A stretch of DNA of 32,814 nucleotides from Saprospiraceae bacterium (lineage in GTDB: Bacteria; Bacteroidota; Bacteroidia; Chitinophagales; Saprospiraceae): the NCBI GenBank assembly GCA_020629935.1, contig JAHDCJ010000060.1:1-32814 (forward strand), written 5' to 3'. This document shows positions 27,318-32,814 of this stretch, piece by piece. The notes beneath the pieces were generated by a model, which saw nothing but the letters and a program-made list of their open reading frames with translations, was not told where the DNA came from and did not search any database. The position numbers were made by a program, and so were the translations under genes. Every line of letters starts with the position of its first letter. The stretch's first letter is position 1.

Positions 27318-27325
27318 TACATTTG
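27318..27325 (+). promoter_or_regulatory. Candidate -7 element of the STAS gene promoter
   Basis: TACATTTG fits TAnnTTTG exactly and lies 44 bases before the ATG. The -33 position is T-rich without a clear TTTG. Another match, TATATTTG, occurs at 27252-27259. Confidence 0.4.
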
Positions 27326-27369
27326 TAGAGCTGAAATGGTTCATTCACTTAATTTAAAAACTAGCATTA

Positions 27370-27738
27370 ATGAAGTATAGCATAGATAAACAGGAGCGAT
27401 ATTCTGTTTTTAAGCTTGAGGAAGATATTTTAAATTCCGTAATTGCTCCGGATTTAAAAGCACAATTTATCTACTTAAAAAACGAAGGAGCAGCTAATTT
27501 GATCTTTGACCTTTCTGACGTAAAATATGTCGATTCGTCTGGACTGAGCGCCATATTGACAGGTAACCGTCTTTGGAAAGATGGTGGAAATTTTATTTTA
27601 TTAGGTGTAAATCATGATGCGGTAAAAAAACTAATCGAGATTTCAAGGTTAGGATCTATTCTTACGATCATTCCTACGATGGAAGAATCCTTAGATTTTT
27701 TAGCGATGAGTGATTTAGAACGAGAACTTAACGATTAA
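27370..27738 (+). CDS. STAS-domain anti-sigma-factor antagonist-like protein
   Basis: 122-residue single STAS domain. The stretch LIFDLSDVKYVDSSGLSAILTGNRLWKDGG carries the DSSGLS motif whose first Ser is phosphorylated in SpoIIAA-type antagonists. The rest (DAVKKLIEISRLGSILTIIPTMEESL) completes the alpha/beta fold. Such proteins bind a switch kinase/anti-sigma factor when unphosphorylated. No kinase or sigma-factor gene is adjacent, so the partner is unknown. It converges with the Fe-S gene on a shared terminator. Confidence 0.87.
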   Translation: MKYSIDKQERYSVFKLEEDILNSVIAPDLKAQFIYLKNEGAANLIFDLSDVKYVDSSGLSAILTGNRLWKDGGNFILLGVNHDAVKKLIEISRLGSILTIIPTMEESLDFLAMSDLERELND

Positions 27739-27754
27739 GAATAACTCTTAAAAT

Positions 27755-27790
27755 AAAAAAGGGATCTGTTTCAAACAGATCCCTTTTTTT
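27755..27790. terminator. Bidirectional terminator, STAS / IscA-like genes
   Basis: AAAAAAGGGATCTGTTT (27755-27771) and AAACAGATCCCTTTTTT (27773-27789) are exact reverse complements around a single C. The A and T runs flank it, so it works as an intrinsic terminator on both strands, between two convergent genes. Confidence 0.92.
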
Positions 27791-27809
27791 ATGAATTTAA
27801 ATTGTTTTT

Positions 27810-28157
27810 TTAAGCTGAAAAAGAAGTGCCACAACCACAAGTATCTGTAGCATTTGGATTGTTGAAGGTAAAGCCTCGGTTGTCTAATCCTTGCACAAAA
27901 TCAATTTCAATACCCAATAAATACAAGGCATGCGCTTTATTCATTAAGATTTTTATTCCATTACTTTCATAAAGATCATCCTCTTCTTTTTTAGAATCAA
28001 AACCTAAAATATAGGAAAATCCAGAACATCCTCCGCCTTTGACTCCAACACGTAAACCATAATCATCAGGTACACCTTTTTCTTCTTTTATTTGTTGAAG
28101 TTGTTTGATTGCGCCTTCGGTCAAACTTACTGGAGATTCTAATTTTACTTCTTTCAT
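27810..28157 (-). CDS. Iron-sulfur cluster assembly/insertion protein (IscA/SufA/ErpA family)
   Basis: 115-residue A-type carrier that holds and delivers Fe-S clusters to target enzymes. The three conserved cysteines are present: GGGCSGF and the C-terminal TCGCGTSF. ILMNKAHALYLLGIEIDFVQGLDNRGFTFNNPNA is the normal family middle. No suf or isc genes are near, so I cannot tell SufA, IscA and ErpA apart. Own transcript. Confidence 0.92.
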   Translation of the reverse strand: MKEVKLESPVSLTEGAIKQLQQIKEEKGVPDDYGLRVGVKGGGCSGFSYILGFDSKKEEDDLYESNGIKILMNKAHALYLLGIEIDFVQGLDNRGFTFNNPNATDTCGCGTSFSA

Positions 28158-28337
28158 TATTTATAAACTTACCATGATCAAAAAATGGTGGGTTTGAAAT
28201 AGAAAACACCACCTTACAAAGATACAAAATTTGAAGCACTCTTGCTTAGGTACTTTCCTATCTATTAATCAAAAAATGTTCCTTTTGTTCAAAAAATGCG
28301 TTTTGTTTTTAATAAGTTCTAAGTTTTCTTCTATTTT

Positions 28338-28370
28338 TTTGAAGGAGACAGACTAAAAATTTTATCTTCG
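28338..28370 (+). promoter_or_regulatory. Candidate promoter for the gene at 28391
   Basis: TTTG (28338-28341), 21-base spacer, TATCTTCG (28363-28370), one base from TAnnTTTG. It predicts a short leader of 10-15 bases. Confidence 0.4.
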
Positions 28371-28390
28371 TATTTATAATAATATTACAT

Positions 28391-28918
28391 ATGTGGTCAA
28401 CCATCTTATTAGAAATCGTCAAATTTACTGTTCCTGCTTTTGTTGTATTTTTAACAACCTATTTTATTCTAAAACAAGTGTTGCAAAATGAACAACATGC
28501 GCGAATGATGGAATTCAAACGCGAACGTCAACAAGTCGCTTTGCCTTTGCGATTTCAAGCTTACGAACGCCTTTCGCTTTATTGTGAAAGAGCAGACATC
28601 CCCAATGTGATTTTGAGGGTTCGAAATGAAGCTATGCAATCTTCAGATTTACACATGGCATTGCTCATTGCTTTGCAAAAGGAATTTGAGCACAACGTCT
28701 CTCAGCAAGTTTATGTATCTCCAGAACTTTGGGAGATTGTAAAAATTGCAAAAGATCAAACATTGAATAGCGTGAATATGGTGGCACGTGAAATGGATGA
28801 AAATGCGACAGGTTTAGATTTGAGTAAAGCCTTATACGACCATTTACAAACCTTGCCAATGCGTCCACTGCACCAAGCGTTACTTGCTATCAAAAAAGAA
28901 GCTAGTCAGTATATGTAA
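28391..28918 (+). CDS. Uncharacterised membrane-anchored protein
   Basis: 175 residues, function not recognised. A single N-terminal membrane helix (about 8-28, EIVKFTVPAFVVFLTTYFILK) is followed by a mostly helical cytoplasmic part rich in charged residues. It starts RMMEFKRERQQVALPLRFQAYERLSLYCERADIPNVILRV and ends LSKALYDHLQTLPMRPLHQALLAIKKEASQYM. The type is familiar from Bacteroidota genomes as a conserved hypothetical, but I know no function. No catalytic motif is evident. It lies 36 bases before the 5'-nucleotidase C-domain gene and may be co-transcribed with it. Confidence 0.82.
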   Translation: MWSTILLEIVKFTVPAFVVFLTTYFILKQVLQNEQHARMMEFKRERQQVALPLRFQAYERLSLYCERADIPNVILRVRNEAMQSSDLHMALLIALQKEFEHNVSQQVYVSPELWEIVKIAKDQTLNSVNMVAREMDENATGLDLSKALYDHLQTLPMRPLHQALLAIKKEASQYM

Positions 28919-28954
28919 TTTCTCTTTTTAAGTTGAGTTCAAATTTGTTGTCCT

Positions 28955-29719
28955 ATGATTGTAAAGCATAAAATAACTGCGCACGTATCATATATATATA
29001 TGGTGTCTATTTTTTGTTTTTTCCTTAGTGGATGTGCCTCGCATTTTCATTTGGTGAAAACAGATTCGAACAATTATAAAACAGAAGCGGGAGAACAAGA
29101 AGCTACGGATATCAAAAATATGATTGCTCCTTATAAAGAGCAATTGGATGCAGAGATGGAAAAAGTTATTGGTCAATTGGGCATGGATATGGTGAAAGAA
29201 AAACCAGAATCTACTCTAGGAAATTTTGTAGCTGATCTAGTGCATGAACAATGTGAAAAGTATTATCAAAAAAGCATTGATTTTACGGTAGTAAATTATG
29301 GAGGTCTTCGTATCCCATCGATGAAGGCAGGACCGATAACCAGAGGTAAAGTTTTTGAATTGATGCCCTTTGATAATATGATGGTCATCATGGAATTGGA
29401 TGGAGAATCTATGCAACAATTATTTGGGGTAATGGCAGCGAAGGGCGGATGGCCAATTAGTAAACAAGTACAGTATCAAATTAAAGAAGGAAAGCCAGAA
29501 GAAATTAAAATTAATGGGCTGGCCTTTGATCCAAATAAAACATATAAAGTAGCCTTGTCCGATTATCTCGCCAATGGTGGAGACGGTTTATTTTTCCTTA
29601 GAGAAAAAAAACAATTTCAATTGGGAAAGCTATTTAGAGATGCGATTTTAGAATATATCGAATCGCAAAAAAATCAATTCCTTTCTTCTAGTAAAGATGG
29701 CCGTGTTAGAATCTTCTAA
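28955..29719 (+). CDS. 5'-nucleotidase C-terminal domain lipoprotein
   Basis: 254 residues. N-terminal lipoprotein signal with lipobox FLSGC (the Met at residue 16, MVSIFCFFLSGC, would be an alternative start). The mature part is only the substrate-binding C-terminal domain of the UshA/5'-nucleotidase family: STLGNFVADLVHEQ, VVNYGGLRIPSMKAGPITRGKVFELMPFDNMMVIMELDGESMQQL, and YKVALSDYLANGGDGLFFL. The metallophosphoesterase domain that normally precedes it is absent and is encoded by the separate gene 375 bases downstream. It is probably membrane-anchored and works with that partner on nucleotides or another phosphoester. Confidence 0.9.
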   Translation: MIVKHKITAHVSYIYMVSIFCFFLSGCASHFHLVKTDSNNYKTEAGEQEATDIKNMIAPYKEQLDAEMEKVIGQLGMDMVKEKPESTLGNFVADLVHEQCEKYYQKSIDFTVVNYGGLRIPSMKAGPITRGKVFELMPFDNMMVIMELDGESMQQLFGVMAAKGGWPISKQVQYQIKEGKPEEIKINGLAFDPNKTYKVALSDYLANGGDGLFFLREKKQFQLGKLFRDAILEYIESQKNQFLSSSKDGRVRIF

Positions 29720-30093
29720 CAAAATGCAAAAGAGCCAATAAAATTACTTTTTTTTAGACGTGAAGTATTGCTCTTGTGTAAAGCACACAAGTTGGTTATT
29801 TTCAACAACTTATAAAAAAAGCTGTTTTTGTAATTCATTGTAAACCAATAAATTACAATTCGCAATTTGATGATGCTTTCCAATTATTTTTTCTAAAAAA
29901 ATGACATAGAACTATGAAGATTTGTTAAGTTTTCGTAACTTTAAGTGCCTTTAAAAAAGAATGGTAATATTGGATTTATCTTATCCTCTATCCATTATCA
30001 TTTTTTCCATGTCGCCAATACTTTCAATAGGGACATTTTGGCTTAAAAATCATAATTTTTTAGAAAATTATCCTAAACAATTAAAGCGGTAAA
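29720..30093. other. Intergenic region between the two 5'-nucleotidase genes
   Basis: 374 AT-rich bases without a gene. Two hairpins: CTTGTGT/ACACAAG (29773-29779, 29785-29791), possibly a weak terminator, and TTGTAATT/AATTACAA (29828-29835, 29851-29858). The downstream gene therefore may have its own promoter; I could not place it with confidence. Confidence 0.5.
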
Positions 30094-31020
30094 ATGTCCG
30101 ATCGAAGAACATTTTTAAAGTCGTTGGGACGTTCTGCCTTGGTCTTAGGACTGGGAGGTCTACCGTTAAAAATTTTATCTGCTGCGGATCACAGTGCTTT
30201 AGTAAAATTAACGATCTTGCATACCAATGATGTGCATAGTCGAATAGAGCCTTTTCCGATGGATGGTGGAAAAAGACAAGGTTTAGGAGGAGCGGCAAAA
30301 CGTGCGGCTTTGATCAGGAAAATTCGATCCAATTCGGATCATGTGCTTTTATTAGACGCAGGAGATATTTTTCAAGGAACACCATATTTTAATTTTTTTG
30401 GTGGCGAATTGGAATTTAAATTGATGTCTGAAATGGGCTATGATGCGGCTACGATTGGTAACCATGATTTTGACGCAGGCATCGACGGATTACATAAGCA
30501 ATTATCTCATGCTCGTTTTCCAATGATTAATTGTAATTATGATTTTAGAGATACACTCATGGAAGGAAATGTGCTTCCATATAAGATATTTGAAAAAGGT
30601 GGTCTTAAGATTGGAGTTTTAGGAATCGGCATCGAACTCGATGGTTTGGTTCCTCAAAATTTATACGGTAAAACGACGTATCTTGATCCAATCGAAAATG
30701 CAAATCGCGTGGCTTTACATTTGAAAAAAGAAGCAGATTGTGATTATGTAATTTGTTTGTCTCATTTAGGTTATAAATATGAAACCGACAAAATTTCAGA
30801 CCAAGTTTTTGCAAAAGAGAGTCGACATATTGATTTGATTCTTGGAGGTCATACCCACACCTTCATGGATCGTCCAGAAACTGCAAAAAATGCAGATGGA
30901 AAACCCGTGCTGATTAATCAAGCCGGTTGGGCAGGAATCATGTTGGGACAATTAGATGTTTATTTTGAACGTAACAAAAAAACACATTGCTCTTTTTGTG
31001 AAAATATTACGATACAATAA
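30094..31020 (+). CDS. Metallophosphatase (5'-nucleotidase N-terminal domain), Tat-exported
   Basis: 308 residues. A twin-arginine signal (SDRRTFLKSLG followed by a hydrophobic stretch, SALVLGLGG) predicts export of a folded, metal-loaded enzyme. The catalytic domain has all calcineurin-like motifs: ILHTNDVHSR, LLDAGDIFQGTPYFN, IGNHDFDAG, CLSHLGYK and ILGGHTHTF. It ends right after this domain and lacks the C-terminal 5'-nucleotidase domain, which is the separate upstream gene. Together the two would make a full UshA-like enzyme. The substrate is not decided by sequence. Confidence 0.93.
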   Translation: MSDRRTFLKSLGRSALVLGLGGLPLKILSAADHSALVKLTILHTNDVHSRIEPFPMDGGKRQGLGGAAKRAALIRKIRSNSDHVLLLDAGDIFQGTPYFNFFGGELEFKLMSEMGYDAATIGNHDFDAGIDGLHKQLSHARFPMINCNYDFRDTLMEGNVLPYKIFEKGGLKIGVLGIGIELDGLVPQNLYGKTTYLDPIENANRVALHLKKEADCDYVICLSHLGYKYETDKISDQVFAKESRHIDLILGGHTHTFMDRPETAKNADGKPVLINQAGWAGIMLGQLDVYFERNKKTHCSFCENITIQ

Positions 31021-31210
31021 TGTATTTGATTTTACGTATTAAATAAGATTACTCACACCAATCTTTTTTATTTCAAAAAAAATAGTTTGCTAGTTTCTTC
31101 ATTCTAGTATTTCTATTTAAAAGGCTAGGATTTTTTAATCCACTAAAGATGAAGAAATAATGCTTCGAACCTTACCCAGAATTAGAAGTTTTAATTAACC
31201 CTTAAATGCT

Positions 31211-31215
31211 GGAGG
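31211..31215 (+). promoter_or_regulatory. Shine-Dalgarno sequence of dnaA
   Basis: GGAGG six bases before the dnaA ATG. Most genes in this window have no such site, as expected in Bacteroidota, so this one stands out and also fixes the dnaA start. Confidence 0.7.
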
Positions 31216-31221
31216 ACGCTA

Positions 31222-32622
31222 ATGAATTTTAATCATGATACTGTATGGAAAAAATGTCTAAATACAATACAACAAAATGTAAATGCGCAAAGTTATAAAA
31301 CGTGGTTTGAACCTGTTAAACCCGTTAAACTAGCTGAACAAGTATTGACCATTCAAGTGCCTAATAAGTTCTTTTATGAATGGTTGGAAGAACATTATGT
31401 TAATTTATTGAAAAAGGCGATTCGTCAAGAGCTAGGTGATCAAGCTCGTTTGGAATACCAAATTTTGATTGCCAAACAATCAGACGAAGAAACGAAAAGA
31501 TCGGAAACGAAAGCACCACCTAAAATGGTGTCAAGTGATCAAATAAAAAATCCCTTTGTTATTCCTGGAATTAAAAAATTGAAGATTGACTCTCAACTCA
31601 ATCCTCAATATCTTTTCCAAAATTTCATTGAAGGAGATTGTAATCGTTTAGGACGATCCGCAGGTTTGGCGGTAGCTAAAAAACCTGGTGGAACAGCATT
31701 CAACCCATTATTTATTTTTGGAAAAGTAGGTTTAGGGAAAACACACTTAGCACATGCTATTGGTAATGATGCACGTGTGCGAAATCCTGACCTTGCTGTA
31801 TTATATGTACCCGCAGAAAAATTTACCAATCAATTTATTGATTCCTTAAAAAATAACGCAGTTAATGATTTCGTGAATTTTTATCAAATGATCGACGTCT
31901 TAATTGTAGATGATATCCAATTCTTGGCTAACAAGCAAAAGACCCAAGATATTTTCTTCCATATTTTCAACCAACTTCATCAAGGTGGAAAGCAGTTGAT
32001 CTTAACTTCTGATCGCCCTCCAAAAGATTTAGATGGTATGGAAGAACGATTAATCTCTCGTTTTAAATGGGGATTATCTGCAGATCTTCAAGCACCAGAT
32101 CTTGAAACACGAATGGCCATTGTAGGCACTCGAATGGATCGAGAAGGTGTGGCACTTCCTCCAGAAGTGATCGAGTTCATTTCTTATAATATCAAAAACA
32201 ATATTCGGGAATTGGAAGGGGTGTTGATTTCTTTAGTCGCCCAATCTTCCCTAAACCGTAGAGAAATTGATATTGACTTAGCAAAAGATGTGATTAAAAA
32301 CTTTGTGTCAGAAATCACGAAAGAAGTTACTGTAGGTTTGATTCAAGAAATGGTTGCCGATCATTATGAACTCACCGTAGAAAAATTACAAGGAAAAACG
32401 AGAAAGCGGTCTATCGTAATCGCCCGACAATTATCTATGTATCTAGCTAAAAACCTAACCAATAAATCTTTAAAATCTATTGGAGATAATTTTGGTGGCC
32501 GAGATCATAGTACTGTAATCTATTCATGTAAAGCCGTACGCGATTTAATGGACACAGATACTATTTTTAAGAGTTCAGTACAAGAAATCGAAAAGAAAAT
32601 ACGAATGTCGGTGCATGACTAA
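31222..32622 (+). CDS. dnaA: Chromosomal replication initiator DnaA
   Basis: 466-residue AAA+ initiator that binds DnaA boxes at oriC and opens the duplex. N-terminal domain I (WKKCLNTIQQNVNAQSYKTWFEPVKP), a short linker, AAA+ domain with Walker A GKVGLGKT (167-174) and Walker B LIVDDIQFL, sensor ILTSDRPPKDLDGMEERLISRFKWG, and domain IV with the DnaA signature GGRDHSTVIYSCKAV. No TTATNCACA boxes were seen on either side, and dnaN does not follow, so oriC is not evidently here. It has a clear Shine-Dalgarno sequence. Confidence 0.97.
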   Translation: MNFNHDTVWKKCLNTIQQNVNAQSYKTWFEPVKPVKLAEQVLTIQVPNKFFYEWLEEHYVNLLKKAIRQELGDQARLEYQILIAKQSDEETKRSETKAPPKMVSSDQIKNPFVIPGIKKLKIDSQLNPQYLFQNFIEGDCNRLGRSAGLAVAKKPGGTAFNPLFIFGKVGLGKTHLAHAIGNDARVRNPDLAVLYVPAEKFTNQFIDSLKNNAVNDFVNFYQMIDVLIVDDIQFLANKQKTQDIFFHIFNQLHQGGKQLILTSDRPPKDLDGMEERLISRFKWGLSADLQAPDLETRMAIVGTRMDREGVALPPEVIEFISYNIKNNIRELEGVLISLVAQSSLNRREIDIDLAKDVIKNFVSEITKEVTVGLIQEMVADHYELTVEKLQGKTRKRSIVIARQLSMYLAKNLTNKSLKSIGDNFGGRDHSTVIYSCKAVRDLMDTDTIFKSSVQEIEKKIRMSVHD

Positions 32623-32671
32623 ATGATTTTCAATTCTTTGGAACTTTTTATAAAAAAAATGAATTAATCTA

Positions 32672-32697
32672 CTTGTCAACGGACAAGATTTATTTTT
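32672..32697 (+). terminator. Probable dnaA terminator
   Basis: CTTGTC (32672-32677) / GACAAG (32682-32687), 4-base loop, followed by the T-rich ATTTATTTTT. The stem is short, so termination may be partial. A second hairpin, AAATCGC/GCGATTT (32703-32709, 32720-32726), lies just behind. Confidence 0.5.
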
Positions 32698-32717
32698 AAA
32701 AAAAATCGCTTTAGCAC

Positions 32718-32748
32718 TTGCGATTTGTCAAAGTTAGTTTTATCTTTG
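32718..32748 (+). promoter_or_regulatory. tRNA-Ser promoter
   Basis: TTG (32718-32720), 20-base spacer, TATCTTTG (32741-32748), an exact fit to the Bacteroidota pattern TTG-N19/20-TAnnTTTG. The tRNA begins 12 bases downstream. Confidence 0.6.
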
Positions 32749-32759
32749 GCGTCCGACTC

Positions 32760-32814
32760 GGTGAGGTGGGTGAGTGGCTGAAACCACCGGTTTGCTAAAT
32801 CGACGTACCTTGAA
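32760..32814 (+). tRNA. tRNA-Ser(GCU), 5' part, cut by window end
   Basis: Acceptor 5' strand GGTGAGG, D-arm GGTGAGTGGCTGAAACC with the serine-type long D-loop, and anticodon loop TTGCTAA with GCU at 32794-32796 (index 35 from the first base, as in E. coli tRNA-Ser GCU). The sequence enters the long variable arm (GTACCTTGAA) and stops at the window edge, so the T-arm and 3' acceptor cannot be checked. The top anticodon-stem pair 27-43 reads C-A. Confidence 0.88.

Larger units (their letters stand above)
26979..27369. other. Divergent intergenic region, clpC / STAS gene
   Basis: 391 AT-rich bases that must hold the promoters of both genes. Candidate promoters are listed separately. No additional gene or RNA is visible. 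Confidence 0.6.

Noticed and set aside
31021-31221. Replication origin next to dnaA
   Set aside because: No TTATNCACA boxes or clustered AT-rich 13-mers found upstream or downstream, and dnaN or other typical origin neighbours are absent.

Overview
The window looks like part of an AT-rich Bacteroidota chromosome, probably of the Saprospiria type. The evidence is internal. There are two cargo proteins with type IX secretion (T9SS) C-terminal sorting domains, a PorD/DUF4835 homologue, a Porin_10-like outer-membrane protein, and the run bamD - rpoZ (omega) - coaBC - porD - recN that I know from Bacteroidota. Several candidate promoters match the Bacteroidota -7 consensus TAnnTTTG. Most of the content is core genome; I see no transposase, integrase, phage gene or CRISPR array.

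Layout. 113-2379: recQ (minus) with its own terminator. 2380-3025: a long AT-rich divergent intergenic region with a perfect 12-bp inverted repeat. 3026-6028: a plus-strand operon of pyruvate dehydrogenase E2 (pdhC), a small CoA-binding-fold protein, and an NtrC-type response regulator that ends before the usual Fis DNA-binding domain. 6350-11962: a 1849-residue T9SS-secreted protein with a glycine-rich block of about 290 residues, closed by a strong terminator. 11997-14441: an HTTM/vitamin-K-carboxylase-like membrane protein and a LOG-family protein. 14446-17981: two coupled minus-strand genes (LVIVD-type secreted protein and porin) meeting the LOG gene tail to tail with 4 bases between stops. 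18080-24216: the minus-strand chain bamD, rpoZ, coaBC, porD, recN, fabI. 24337-26978: clpC, with an unusual repeat cluster behind it. 27370-28157: a STAS protein and an IscA-type Fe-S protein, convergent on a shared bidirectional terminator. 28391-31020: an unknown membrane-anchored protein, then a 5'-nucleotidase split into two genes (C-terminal domain lipoprotein, then Tat-type metallophosphatase). 31222-32622: dnaA, with a rare clear Shine-Dalgarno sequence. 32760-32814: the 5' part of tRNA-Ser(GCU), cut by the window edge.

How the genes fit together. BamD and PorD serve the outer membrane and T9SS, and the two sorting-domain proteins are likely T9SS clients. FabI, CoaBC and PdhC are linked through CoA, acetyl-CoA and fatty-acid supply. 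RecQ and RecN act in DNA repair, and DnaA in replication initiation.

Points most worth a second look: coaBC has no ordinary start codon and two active-site substitutions (Asn to Asp, Cys to Ser); the response regulator lacks a DNA-binding domain and has GAFTSA instead of GAFTGA; the glycine-rich block may form a polyglycine-II bundle; the HTTM protein keeps the catalytic-lysine motif of vitamin-K-dependent carboxylase; the 5'-nucleotidase is split. I did not find a clearly new multi-gene system; these are the best candidates for something undescribed.
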